From contig JAIXWF010000014.1 in the NCBI GenBank assembly GCA_027482185.1, positions 33,505 through 97,504 on the forward strand: 64,000 nucleotides of DNA, written 5' to 3'. The stretch is from Opitutaceae bacterium. Lineage in GTDB: Bacteria; Verrucomicrobiota; Verrucomicrobiia; Opitutales; Opitutaceae. The position numbers and the translations under genes were made by a program. The notes under the pieces are model-generated. The model was not told the DNA's origin. It was given only the letters and a program-made list of their open reading frames with translations, and did no database searches. Shown piece by piece: positions 42,191 through 51,418 of the stretch; the stretch's first letter is position 1; each line of letters begins with the position of its first letter.

Positions 42191-45100
42191 ATGAACCTCT
42201 CTCGCTTTGCCCTCGTGTTCCCGTTCGTGGTCGGCCCCGCGTTGGCCCAATCGGTCGTTCCTGCGTCGTCCGCGGCCAACCGTGCGGCTGAGAAGCCGGA
42301 GGCCGAGACCGTCTTGCTGAATCCCTTTGTCGTCAGCACCGAGGCCCACAAGGGCTACTATGCGTCGGAGACCTTGTCGGGGACGCAATTGAAGTCCCAG
42401 GTGCGCGATCTGGCCAATCCGATCACCATCATCACCGAGGAATTCATGCGGGATATCGGGGCGGTGAACTACGAGGAGGCGTTGGAGTTTCTGCCGAGCA
42501 CCCAGGCGTACAAAGGGGATTCATCCGACCCCGAATCCGTCACGTCGCGCACCGGCACGCCGTTCACGGTGCGCGGGTTTCGTTCCACCTCGCTGACCAA
42601 CAATTTCTTCACCAGCCGCATCAAGGTGGACAATTTCAACACGGAGACGGTGACCCAATCCCGCGGGCCCAATTCGCTGCTGTTCGGACTGGGCTCGGTG
42701 GGCGGAGGACTCGACGCAACCAACAAAGCCGGGCGATTCAATGCCGACAGCTACGGGCTGGAAGTCCGCTTCGACTCGGAAGGCTCGAAGCGCGCCAGCG
42801 TGGATATCAACCGGATTCTCGTCCCCAACAAAGTGGCGCTGCGCTTCGCGGCCCTGTCGCACGATCAACGCACGCCGCGGGAATTTCAGTATATGCGGCG
42901 CAACTCCGCCTATCTGAATCTGACGCTGCAGCCCTTCAAGAGCGCGACGATCAACGTCAATGCGGAGACCGGCCGGATCGACGAACTGAATCCACGGCCC
43001 TACTTGGCCTACGACAGCGTGTCCGCCTGGTTGAACGATCCCCGCACCCCGCTCCAGAAAGCGAATACGATCGACCGGACGTTGGTCGAATCCGGCAGCA
43101 CCGCGGCACGCAATGCCGCCCGGAACATCATCACCGGCGTTTCCCAGGGCTTCTCGACGACGAACTATCTCGTCTACGTCATGAACGCCCCGCAGCTGGG
43201 CGTGCAGAACTGGAACTTCAAATCCCGCGGCTCGGAAGCTTTCGTCAACGGCCTGGCCCAGGGCCAAACCAGTATCTCGGGCGCGACCCGGGTGCCCGGA
43301 GTCAACTTCCCCTTGGATACCGTTGTCTCCGGTCCGTCGGACTATTTCGACACCACCTACGACAAGTTTTCGGCGTCGTGGCAGCAGCAGCTTCCGGCCC
43401 GGACCTTCTTCGAATTGGCCGGAGCCTACGAGACCGGGGAAAACGAGGATTGGCAGCCGATCTCGCGCGGCGACTACGAGGTCTTCATCGACAACAATTA
43501 CTATCTGCCCACGCAGACGGCGTCGGCCAACCCCGATCCCACCAAGCCGCTCAACCCCTATTTCGGGACGCCCTACCTCGAATCCAACAGCACGCTGCAG
43601 AATCGCAGCACGACGATGAAACAGTATCGGGCGACGCTGACGCGGCAGTTCGACCTGAGCCGGATCGAGCCGCTCAAGGGATTCGATTTCGGCAAGTTTA
43701 CCGCGGTGGCTTTTCACTATTACCGGAACGTCGACAGCTACTTTCAGCAGCCGGAGGAAATGACGACAACGTCGGTGCTGGCTTCGGGGGTCTTGGGCGA
43801 TACGCAGAACCAAATCCGCCGGCGCTATTATCTGACGCCGGGCCAGCCGGTGACGTTTCCCGCCTTCGTCCCGAGCCAAGCTCCGATCAACCAGACCGGC
43901 AATCCGGCGGTTCCGGGGAGCGTCATCCCGGCCGTCAGATCGGCCTTCTTGCATCGCCTGAATCCCGTCTATGCGCCCGAGACCACCAAGTCCTACGCCG
44001 CGATCGGCCAATGGGAATTGTTTTCCCGGCGGCTGATTCTCACGGGCGGTATCCGGCGCGACGATCTCAGCTCGAAGAATTTCGTTTTTGCGCAGGATCC
44101 CGTGACCCGGCTTTTCCTCGGCAAGGGACAGGGCGCGTTTGCCCCGGCGACGACGTCGTCGGTCACCAACACCAACTACGGCGCGGTGGTCAAAGTCACG
44201 AAGTGGCTCGATGCTTTCGCCAACACGGCGACCAACACCGTCGGCGCCGGCGGCACCAACTACGACATCTTCAACCGGACGCTGCCCAACCAGGAGGGCC
44301 TGGGCTACGATCTCGGATTGCGCGGATTCTTTTTCGACGACCGCGTGATCCTGAAGCTCAACTATTTCAACAACGAGCTGACCAACCGCGTTTCGAATCC
44401 GCTCCGGGATGGAGCCATCGGCGTCGAGATGGCCCGGCAAAACGGCTACGTCGAACGCTTCCTCGAGGGCATGGTGCTCAACGGATTCGGCAGCCGGGTC
44501 GCCGGCGCCCCGCGTTTCGCCGACTACCCGGGCAACGGGCTCTGGTCGGACGTGGAGTCGGATTTGACCGAGGGCTATGAAGTCGAGGCGACGCTCAATC
44601 CGACGAAGCAACTCCGCGTCTTGGTCAACGTGTCCTACAACGACTCGACGTTGAACGACACCTACGCCTTCACCCGCCCGTGGTACGAGCAGTTCGTCCA
44701 ACCCGTCCGGGACAACGCCGCGATCCGGTCGGTCATCGCCAACCCGACGTTCAATGCCACGCGGACAATCGGCGATTACATCACGGGCATCGAGCGCCGG
44801 TTGAACTACCACGAGGCCCAGGTGGGCGGGGCCCGGTTGCGCGGCAACCATTGGCTCGTGAACATCGTAGGGAGCTACGCCTTCGACCAGGGCCCGCTGA
44901 AGGGCACGCGCGTCGGCGGCAGCGCGCGTTGGCGCGATGCGCCGGCCATCGGCTATCCGGAACGGGGCGGCACCTTCGATGTGGCGAACGCGTTCCGCGG
45001 CAGCGAATCCCTGGTGACGGATGCGTTCGTGAGCTACGCGTGGCGCCAGAAACTGCGGGAGCGAAACCTGAATTGGACCGTGTCGCTCCGCGTGAGAAAC

Positions 45101-45226
45101 CTGCTGGACGACGACGACGCCTATCCGGCCGGCGCCGTGGACAACGGGAGCGGCCAGCCGCACATCCTGCAACGCATCTACCAGGCGCCGCGGACCTATG
45201 AGCTTACGGCCGGCGTGAGATTCTGA
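42191..45226 (+). CDS. TonB-dependent outer membrane receptor 3 (Opitutaceae type)
   Basis: 1011 residues. A signal peptide (ALVFPFVVGPALAQS) is followed by TVLLNPFVVSTEAHKGYYAS, the Opitutaceae-type start. The plug domain has DLANPITIITEEFMRDIG and SRGPNSLLFGLGSVGGGLD, and the barrel ends in YELTAGVRF. The codon choices look a little less GC-biased than in the neighbours, as in the GT87-like gene. A strong ribosome site (CAGGAG) supports the start. The ligand is unknown; no companion enzyme is directly adjacent on its strand. Confidence 0.92.
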   Translation: MNLSRFALVFPFVVGPALAQSVVPASSAANRAAEKPEAETVLLNPFVVSTEAHKGYYASETLSGTQLKSQVRDLANPITIITEEFMRDIGAVNYEEALEFLPSTQAYKGDSSDPESVTSRTGTPFTVRGFRSTSLTNNFFTSRIKVDNFNTETVTQSRGPNSLLFGLGSVGGGLDATNKAGRFNADSYGLEVRFDSEGSKRASVDINRILVPNKVALRFAALSHDQRTPREFQYMRRNSAYLNLTLQPFKSATINVNAETGRIDELNPRPYLAYDSVSAWLNDPRTPLQKANTIDRTLVESGSTAARNAARNIITGVSQGFSTTNYLVYVMNAPQLGVQNWNFKSRGSEAFVNGLAQGQTSISGATRVPGVNFPLDTVVSGPSDYFDTTYDKFSASWQQQLPARTFFELAGAYETGENEDWQPISRGDYEVFIDNNYYLPTQTASANPDPTKPLNPYFGTPYLESNSTLQNRSTTMKQYRATLTRQFDLSRIEPLKGFDFGKFTAVAFHYYRNVDSYFQQPEEMTTTSVLASGVLGDTQNQIRRRYYLTPGQPVTFPAFVPSQAPINQTGNPAVPGSVIPAVRSAFLHRLNPVYAPETTKSYAAIGQWELFSRRLILTGGIRRDDLSSKNFVFAQDPVTRLFLGKGQGAFAPATTSSVTNTNYGAVVKVTKWLDAFANTATNTVGAGGTNYDIFNRTLPNQEGLGYDLGLRGFFFDDRVILKLNYFNNELTNRVSNPLRDGAIGVEMARQNGYVERFLEGMVLNGFGSRVAGAPRFADYPGNGLWSDVESDLTEGYEVEATLNPTKQLRVLVNVSYNDSTLNDTYAFTRPWYEQFVQPVRDNAAIRSVIANPTFNATRTIGDYITGIERRLNYHEAQVGGARLRGNHWLVNIVGSYAFDQGPLKGTRVGGSARWRDAPAIGYPERGGTFDVANAFRGSESLVTDAFVSYAWRQKLRERNLNWTVSLRVRNLLDDDDAYPAGAVDNGSGQPHILQRIYQAPRTYELTAGVRF

Positions 45227-45343
45227 GCCGGGAAAGCGGCGGGGGGGAGTGGCGAGTCGTGGGAGATCTGGAAAAACGTGACGGCGGCGACGGCGGCTTG
45301 GGGTCGCAAAGAAGGGACCGCCAGATATTCGGATTGAAGTAAG

Positions 45344-45391
45344 GGCGCCGCTCGTCGGCGCCCTCGGGCGCGCACCAGGCGCGCCCCTACG
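45344..45391. repeat. GGCGCC double-hairpin repeat after receptor 3
   Basis: A hairpin GGCGCC-loop-GGCGCC (45344-45362) is followed by GGGCGCGC-ACCAG-GCGCGCCC (45367-45387). The same composite occurs at 52831-52882. It lies in the gap between convergent genes and may end both transcripts. Confidence 0.7.
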
Positions 45392-45424
45392 CCGGACGCC
45401 GCGCGGAAACCCGCCGGCGTTTTT
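45389..45424 (+). terminator. Terminator-like hairpin with T run after receptor 3
   Basis: ACGCCGG (45389-45395) pairs with CCGGCGT (45414-45420), and TTTT follows. The loop is 18 bases, which is long, so this is only a moderate candidate. Confidence 0.4.
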
Positions 45425-45461
45425 CCGAGCTCATCGCGGGTTGGGGGATCGATCCCTCGAC

Positions 45462-46742
45462 TTACGGGCCGGGCGGCGGCAGCAGGCGCGCGGCCTCCGC
45501 TTCCGCGGTCGCATCGCCGCGGAACAGGCGGCCGGCGAGGCCGGTGAGGCGGAGGTAATGGTCGGAGGGCAGACCCTCGTAGCCGATGAACCTGACGTTG
45601 TCGCCGGGACCGACGGGCGGCGAGTTGGTGGCTTTGAAGATCGCGGTGGCCTCGTCGACCTCGTCGAACATCGCAACGTACAGCATGTCGGCGCCGGCCT
45701 GTTTGGCGGCGGCGATCTGCGACCAGAAGAAGCGCCCGCCGAGGCGAGGAATGGCGTCGAGCGGCGCCTCGGGCTTCATGTTGTGCCAACTGAAACCGGG
45801 AAATGCGACGGGGAGAAAATCGATCCCGCGTTCGCGGCACCAGGCGAGGTCCGGTGTCCAGACGGCGGCCGCATGCGCCGCTGCCGCTTCGGGCGTGCGG
45901 TAGCGGCCGGGAGTCCAGGGCGAAATCACATCGGCGAGTTGCAGCAGTTCGTGGAGCGCGGGATCGGCGACGGAATCGCGGGTCAGTGTGCGCCAGAAAC
46001 TCGGCACGCCGAGCATGAGCGCGAGGCCGCCGCCTTCCGGATCGTCTTTGAAAAACGCGATGAGCTTCCGCCAGTCCTCGAGCGAGGGGCGGGGCTTGTC
46101 GTCTTTGAAGCCGCAGCCCCAGAGCGCGAGCAGCGGTTTGCCGCGGTGGCGGAGATAGGCGGGATCGCTCGTGAGGCGCGTGTCGCGCAGGAGTTTTTTC
46201 CAATCGGCGATCAGCACGTCGGCCTGGCCGGGGGCGAGGCTGCTGAGATCGTACATGAGCGCGTAGACACGGCCGTGCTCGCGCGCGCCGGCGCGGACGT
46301 TTTCGAGGACGGCGTTGTTGGCCGCGAGCGAGTTGCCGCGCGACAGCGAGTTGATGAAGCGCTGGAGGAACACGCCGTCGATGCCGTGCTCCCGCATCCA
46401 GGCGAAATGGCGCCCGACCGTGGGGCGAAGAAACGAGCTGAAGACTTCCGCGCGCGTGCCGTCGGCGTGGACCAGGTCGGTGGGAAAACGTTCGGCGGCG
46501 GGGAACTCGGCGAGGTCGGGCCACAGGTCGACGCGCACGTTGCCCGGCGCGGGTTTGGCGCCGCCGCGGGTCCAGTGGTTGTAACCGCGCTTGGCGCCGT
46601 CGCCCTCGGCGTTGAACCAACCCTGGTAGCCGGCCATGACCTTGCCCGTGAGGGTGGAGGCATCGACGCGCGGCGCGTCCGCACCGCGGGCCCAGCCGAG
46701 GCAGGCGACGAAGAGCAGGACGGAGAGACGGGAAGCGGTCAT
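45462..46742 (-). CDS. Secreted GH71/99-like glycosidase
   Basis: 426 residues with a signal peptide (RLSVLLFVACLGWARG). The N-terminal core starts KVMAGYQGWFNAEGDG and has HFAWMREHGIDGVFLQRF, as in the GH71/GH99-like (alpha/beta)8 group of endo-acting glycosidases. MFDEVDEATAIFKATN near the C-terminus holds the acidic residues expected of the family. The exact glycan is not known. It is the last gene of a minus-strand run with two sulfatases and a PHP-domain protein. Confidence 0.83.
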   Translation of the reverse strand: MTASRLSVLLFVACLGWARGADAPRVDASTLTGKVMAGYQGWFNAEGDGAKRGYNHWTRGGAKPAPGNVRVDLWPDLAEFPAAERFPTDLVHADGTRAEVFSSFLRPTVGRHFAWMREHGIDGVFLQRFINSLSRGNSLAANNAVLENVRAGAREHGRVYALMYDLSSLAPGQADVLIADWKKLLRDTRLTSDPAYLRHRGKPLLALWGCGFKDDKPRPSLEDWRKLIAFFKDDPEGGGLALMLGVPSFWRTLTRDSVADPALHELLQLADVISPWTPGRYRTPEAAAAHAAAVWTPDLAWCRERGIDFLPVAFPGFSWHNMKPEAPLDAIPRLGGRFFWSQIAAAKQAGADMLYVAMFDEVDEATAIFKATNSPPVGPGDNVRFIGYEGLPSDHYLRLTGLAGRLFRGDATAEAEAARLLPPPGP

Positions 46743-46772
46743 GGGAGGCAGGTGGCGAACGGGGGGCGCGGT

Positions 46773-48173
46773 CTATCGGCGCTGCGGTGCCGGGGCGGCG
46801 GGGAGCAGGCGGTCCAGTTCCGCCACGACCGCGGCATGGGCGGCGACGACGTTGCGCGATTCCCCGGGATCCGCGGCGTGGTCATAGAGCTCGGCGGTGC
46901 CGTCGCTCCAACGCGTGTAGCGCCAGCGCTCGGTGCGGACGGAGTCGCCGCGCTGGTTGGGGCCGCGGGTGACGAGGGTGAACGCGGCGGATTTGCCGGG
47001 CGCCGCGGGGTCGCGCAGCAGCGGGGCAAGGCTTTGTCCGGCGAGCCGGGGCGGCGGCGCGAGACCGCACAGTTCGGCGACGGTCGGATAAAGATCGACG
47101 AATTCGACGAGCCCGCGGGCGACGCCGGGCTTGAGACCGGGGGCGGCGATCAGCAGCGGGGCGCGGCAGCTGCGTTCGAAGAGCGTGTTCTTGTTCCACC
47201 AGTCGCGTTCGCCGAGGTGGTAGCCGTGGTCGCCGAGGAAAATGACCACCGTGCGATCCCAGAGCCGGAGGCGATCGAGGGCGGCGAACACGCGGCCGAC
47301 CTGGGCGTCCATGTAGGAGGTGCAGGCGTAGTAGGCGCGGAGAAATTCGAGGCGCTCGCGGTCGGTGAATTTGGAAAACGCGGCGCCGAGTTCACCGAAG
47401 CCGACGGCGAGCGGCGGGGCCGGGGTCTGGTCGGCAGGCGCGCGATGCAGCGCGAGCGAGTTTTCCGGATACAAATCGAAATAGGGCTGCGGCGCGACGA
47501 AGGGGTCGTGCGGTTTCATGAAGCCGGCGCCGATGACCCAGGGCTGGTCGCCCAGGGATTCGATCTGCGCGATCACGGCGCGCGCGATCTGGCCGTCGGG
47601 TTGGTCGTCGTCGCCGCCGTCCATCGCGCCCCACTTGCACCACGCAAGCTTGCCGGCGGTCAGGTCGCGCCCGGCGAGTTGCTGGCGGCCGAGCGCGGTC
47701 GCCTCGAACGACTGCGCGGTGTGCCACGAGCGCGGCAGATCCATCCACTTGGCGCGGAGCGCGGCGTCGCGGCCGCCGCCGAGATGGAAGATCTTGCCGA
47801 AGGCGGCGGAATGGCGGCCGTCCTCTTTCAGGAGCTGCGGCAGGGTGACGACGTCGGGCAGGCGGTCGCGGAGGAGCGTGCGGTTGTCGGTGACGCCGGT
47901 TTGGTCCGGGCGCAGGCCGGTGAGGAACGAACTGCGGCTCGCGTTGCAAACCGGGTACTGCACGTAGGCGCGGTCGAAGCGGACGGCGCGGGCGGCGAAA
48001 CGGTCGAGGTGGGGCGTCCGGACGACGGTGTTGCCGTAGCAGCCGAGGGTGTCGCGGAGGTCGTCGACGGCGATCAGGAGGACGTTGAGTTTCGGCGCGG
48101 CGGCCGCGGCCGATGGGCCGACGCCGAGCCCGCAGATCAGAACGAGGCAAATGCGGTGGAACCAAGATTTCAT
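46773..48173 (-). CDS. Secreted sulfatase 2 with CxAxR motif (iduronate-2-sulfatase-like)
   Basis: 466 residues from the ATG at 48173, opening a signal peptide (ICLVLICGLGVGPSAAAA). NVLLIAVDDLR is the metal-binding start. CNASR (Cys76) is the formylglycine signature with Ala in place of Pro. WVIGAGFMKPHDPFVAP and VVIFLGDHGYHLGER are typical of iduronate-2-sulfatase-like (S1_7-type) enzymes. The C-terminus includes EGESRN-like residues (DPGESRNV) seen in many sulfatases. The frame can extend to 48272 through a repeat and that part should not be used. Confidence 0.9.
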   Translation of the reverse strand: MKSWFHRICLVLICGLGVGPSAAAAAPKLNVLLIAVDDLRDTLGCYGNTVVRTPHLDRFAARAVRFDRAYVQYPVCNASRSSFLTGLRPDQTGVTDNRTLLRDRLPDVVTLPQLLKEDGRHSAAFGKIFHLGGGRDAALRAKWMDLPRSWHTAQSFEATALGRQQLAGRDLTAGKLAWCKWGAMDGGDDDQPDGQIARAVIAQIESLGDQPWVIGAGFMKPHDPFVAPQPYFDLYPENSLALHRAPADQTPAPPLAVGFGELGAAFSKFTDRERLEFLRAYYACTSYMDAQVGRVFAALDRLRLWDRTVVIFLGDHGYHLGERDWWNKNTLFERSCRAPLLIAAPGLKPGVARGLVEFVDLYPTVAELCGLAPPPRLAGQSLAPLLRDPAAPGKSAAFTLVTRGPNQRGDSVRTERWRYTRWSDGTAELYDHAADPGESRNVVAAHAAVVAELDRLLPAAPAPQRR

Positions 48174-48190
48174 CCTAAAACAAGCAGTTG

Positions 48191-48343
48191 AACCACGGAG
48201 CAGACCGCGAGGACACAGAGAAAAGCCAGGAATAGGGGAATTGGGTTCCGTGCGGTGCGGCCGGTCGGTCAAGCCGCCTTTGCCACCGACACGTTTTCTC
48301 CGCCGCTCTGTGCCTCCGTGGTGAAAATGGAACTGCGGAATTC
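48191..48343. repeat. ACCACGGAG inverted-pair repeat between two sulfatase genes
   Basis: ACCACGGAG...GGACACAGAGAAAA (48192-48225) faces GTTTTCTCCGCC...CTCCGTGGTGAAAA (48292-48326), making an imperfect stem of about 33 bases around a 66-base loop. A second tract to 48343 matches 41796-41835. Sequence words of this type (ACCACGGAG, ACACAGAG) are widespread dispersed repeats in PVC genomes. Confidence 0.7.
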
Positions 48344-48403
48344 GGGTTCATTCGTACCGGGAGCAGACGCGGCTTTGGAAGAACGGGATCGGAGGACAGG
48401 ACG

Positions 48404-49810
48404 TCACTTTTCCGCCCGCTTTTTCTTTTTCTCCTTCTTCGTCGATGCGGAGGAATTTGCCGGACGTTTGCCGACACCGTCCATGGGCTCGGCCATCTGG
48501 TCGAGCCACGTGTCGTAGAGCTTGGTCAGGGCGGCGACCTTGGCCGCGTTTTGCGGCGCGAGGTCGGTCGACTCCGCCGGATCCCGGGCGAGGTCGAAGA
48601 GCTCGACCTTGGTTTGGCCGCGCTGCTGGACCAGTTTCCAATCGCCGGAGCGGACGGCGAAGCCGCCGGCCGCGCCGCCTTCGCTCCAATAAAACGTTTC
48701 GATGTGCCGTGTTGATTTCCCGGTGAGCAGGGGCAGCAGGCTTTTTCCGTCGAGAGGTTTCTCGGTCGGCAACGCCACGCCGGCGGCCTCGAGCGCAGTC
48801 GGCAAAATGTCGAGCGAGCTGACCGGCGTGTCGAGGGTGCGGCCGCCTTTGAATGCGGCCGGCCACGACACGATGAACGGCGTGCGGATGCCGCCCTCGT
48901 AGTTCTGTTGCTTGGCGCCGCGCAGCGGGGTGTTGACCGCGCTCATCGCCTTGGAGCCGCCGTTGTCGGTGAGGAAAACGAGCAGCGTGTTTTCCCAGAT
49001 CCCTTCTTGTTTGAGCGTATCGACCACGCGGCCGACCCCGAGGTCGAGGTGATGGAGCATCGCCATCAAGATGGCGCGGGCCTCGGAGATTTCGGGAAAC
49101 TGTTTTCGGATGCGGGCGATGTCCGCGGCGGGGGCCTGCGCGGGGGCGTGGACGGCGTTGTAGGCGAGGTGAATGTAGAAGGGCCGCGCTTTGTGCTTCC
49201 GGATGAAGGCGACGGTTTCGTCGGTGAGCCGCGTGGTGAGGTAGCCTTCGTCCTTGATGGGTTTGCCGTTCCGGTAAATCGGCGAACCTTCGACGTCGTC
49301 GAGTTTTAGGTAGTCGTGGGCGCCGCGGCCGAGGAAGCCGTACCATTCGTCGAAACCGCGGCCGACGGGGCTTTGTTCGACGGTGAGGCCGAGATGCCAT
49401 TTGCCGAACGCGCCGCTGACGTAGCCGGCGGGTTTGAGGAATTTCGGGAAAATGGTTTCCGATTGCGCGATGCCGCGTCCGCCTTCGCCGGCGGTGTAGA
49501 CGCCCGCGCGCTGCTGGTAGCGGCCGGTGAGCAGGCCGGCGCGCGTGGGGGAGCAGACATTGCCGGTGATGTAGGCTTGGGAAAACCACACGCTTTCGCG
49601 CGCGAGGGCGTCGAGGTGCGGCGTGGACACTTCTTTCGGGTGGTGCGGGTTGAAGCCGATATCGGCGAAACCCTGGTCGTCGGTGAGAATGACGACGACG
49701 TTCGGCGGGCGCGCGGCCGGGGCGGCGGACATCGCGGCGAGGGGCGCGCCGAGGAACAGCGCGAGGAGCAAATTCGGGAAAGCGGAAACGGCGCGAAGAA
49801 TGGCGTTCAT
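48404..49810 (-). CDS. Secreted sulfatase 3 (arylsulfatase type)
   Basis: 468 residues. A signal peptide (LLLALFLGAPLAAMSAA) is followed by NVVVILTDDQGFADIGF and CSPTR (Cys86), the classic CxPxR sulfatase motif. GKWHLG and VFLTDNGG supply further active-site residues. The C-terminus is a Lys-rich tail (STKKEKKKKRAEK), unusual for a secreted sulfatase. It follows the PHP-domain gene on the same strand and is upstream of sulfatase 2. Confidence 0.93.
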   Translation of the reverse strand: MNAILRAVSAFPNLLLALFLGAPLAAMSAAPAARPPNVVVILTDDQGFADIGFNPHHPKEVSTPHLDALARESVWFSQAYITGNVCSPTRAGLLTGRYQQRAGVYTAGEGGRGIAQSETIFPKFLKPAGYVSGAFGKWHLGLTVEQSPVGRGFDEWYGFLGRGAHDYLKLDDVEGSPIYRNGKPIKDEGYLTTRLTDETVAFIRKHKARPFYIHLAYNAVHAPAQAPAADIARIRKQFPEISEARAILMAMLHHLDLGVGRVVDTLKQEGIWENTLLVFLTDNGGSKAMSAVNTPLRGAKQQNYEGGIRTPFIVSWPAAFKGGRTLDTPVSSLDILPTALEAAGVALPTEKPLDGKSLLPLLTGKSTRHIETFYWSEGGAAGGFAVRSGDWKLVQQRGQTKVELFDLARDPAESTDLAPQNAAKVAALTKLYDTWLDQMAEPMDGVGKRPANSSASTKKEKKKKRAEK

Positions 49811-49872
49811 GGGTAGGGTAGGAACGCGCGGACGCGTCGGGGTGAGAACAGCATCAGGGACAACGACGAATG

Positions 49873-49898
49873 GGACAAGGGCGGCGGCGCGCTTGTCC
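49873..49898 (-). terminator. Hairpin after the PHP-domain gene
   Basis: GGACAAG (49873-49879) pairs with CTTGTCC (49892-49898), and outer GAA/TTC pairs extend it. It lies downstream of the PHP gene on the minus strand. There is no clear T tract. Confidence 0.45.
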
Positions 49899-49966
49899 GT
49901 TCCTCGTTCGCGCCGGGTGCGTTTCGCAGGCCTGGCACGGCGCCGGTACGCAGGAGGAAACGCGGT

Positions 49967-51298
49967 TCAGCGCGCGGGGTTGACCAGCGGCTGGGTCCAG
50001 GCGGTCTCGACTTCGCCGGCGACGCTGCCGTTGGCCTTGGGCTTCGAGGAGACGATCTTGGCGCGCACGTAGAGCTCGTCGCCTTGCAAAACGTAGCTGG
50101 CGGCGGGGCCGGAGACGGTCTTGAGGACGGCGCCGACGTCGCGGCTGTAGCGGCGGTGCGGCAGCGTCTTGCGGGCGGGGCTGCCGGCCGGAGGCGTCAG
50201 TTCCTCGGTGGCGCGGTCGAAGTTTTTCCGGGTGCCGATGAATTGGATTTCGTAGGTGACGCCGGCCTCGGGTTGCACCGCGACCGTGAGTTCGCGGTCG
50301 GTGCGGCGGACGTCGGCGAGGGTTACGCCGGAGGTGGAATAGAAATCGCCGGCTTCCATCGCGAGGACGATGGATTCGGGCGTGAGGTGGGCGGCGCGGA
50401 CCATGACCCAGCCGCGGCCGGTGTTGCTCTTGCCGAGGGCGATCGTGTGGTAGTGGTGCGAGTCGTCGGTCGCGATACCGTACATGACCGGCAGCTTCAG
50501 GTCGCCGAGGCGGCGGGCGAGGATGGCGTCCCACATGGCGTCCATCGAAAGGCGCGTGGCATCGCCGGCATTGTTGACGCCGGGGTGGCCGTTGTAGACC
50601 TCGAAGAATTTCTCGTTTTCCACCTGCATCAGGTCCTCGGCGGTGACGCCCCATTGGAAATTCGGGTGGTTGAGGTGCGTGAACATCGGCTGGCCGGTGG
50701 CTTCGCGCTGGGCAACGACGGCGTCGACGACCTTGCGCATGACGTCGACGGCGTTGTCGCCGGTCGCGGGGGCGACGAGGTCGCGCAGGTTGATGCCGTT
50801 GATGTGGACGGGGCCGCCCATTTCCGGCGCCGAGGCCGTCTTGGGTTTCTTCCAGTTCGAGGTGATTTCCTCGGCGGGGATCATGAGGAAGCGATTCGGT
50901 TCCTCAAAGAGGGTGCGGTATTCCGCGAGGGGTTTGAGGCGGACCTGGGCCTTGCCGTCGACGGTGCGTTGTTCGACCCACGCGGAGCCGAAGCGGGCGA
51001 TGTAGTTTTTGAGCACGGGCCCGCCGCCGCGTTGGTTGACCTCGCCGCCGACGGAGACCGGGGTCTTGAGTTCGAACCAGCGCTGGCCGGCGGCCATGAC
51101 GTTGTGGTCGGAGAGCGCGAGGAAGTGGTACCCGTTTTTCTTGTACCAGTCGGCGATCATCTCCGGGTAGTCGTCGCCGTCGCTCCAGAGCGAATGCGTG
51201 TGGAGGTTGCCCTTGAACCAACGTGCCGCGGTCTCGGCGGCGGGGGCGGAAACGGCGGCGGCAAACAGCAGGGCGGCGAGGAAGGGGCGGGGGTTCAC
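49967..51298 (-). CDS. Secreted PHP-domain metal-dependent hydrolase
   Basis: 443 residues from a GTG at 51298, the only start that sits directly before the signal peptide (FLAALLFAAAVSAPAAE). WFKGNLHTHSLWSDGDDYPE, FLALSDHNVM and GIATDDSHHY are the metal-binding motifs of the PHP (polymerase and histidinol phosphatase) fold. Exported PHP proteins are known as phosphoesterases with unclear substrates. It is first in a minus-strand run with two sulfatases and the GH71/99-like gene. Confidence 0.82.
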   Translation of the reverse strand: MNPRPFLAALLFAAAVSAPAAETAARWFKGNLHTHSLWSDGDDYPEMIADWYKKNGYHFLALSDHNVMAAGQRWFELKTPVSVGGEVNQRGGGPVLKNYIARFGSAWVEQRTVDGKAQVRLKPLAEYRTLFEEPNRFLMIPAEEITSNWKKPKTASAPEMGGPVHINGINLRDLVAPATGDNAVDVMRKVVDAVVAQREATGQPMFTHLNHPNFQWGVTAEDLMQVENEKFFEVYNGHPGVNNAGDATRLSMDAMWDAILARRLGDLKLPVMYGIATDDSHHYHTIALGKSNTGRGWVMVRAAHLTPESIVLAMEAGDFYSTSGVTLADVRRTDRELTVAVQPEAGVTYEIQFIGTRKNFDRATEELTPPAGSPARKTLPHRRYSRDVGAVLKTVSGPAASYVLQGDELYVRAKIVSSKPKANGSVAGEVETAWTQPLVNPAR

Positions 51299-51418
51299 GG
51301 CCCCACGTTGGCCCGACGGAATTGCCGACGCCACGCGAAAGGTGCGCGTTGAGGTTACAATTGACCGCGAAGCACGGCGCGGGTTTGAACCCGCCCCGCG
51401 TCCCCAGCGTCGGTCCCG

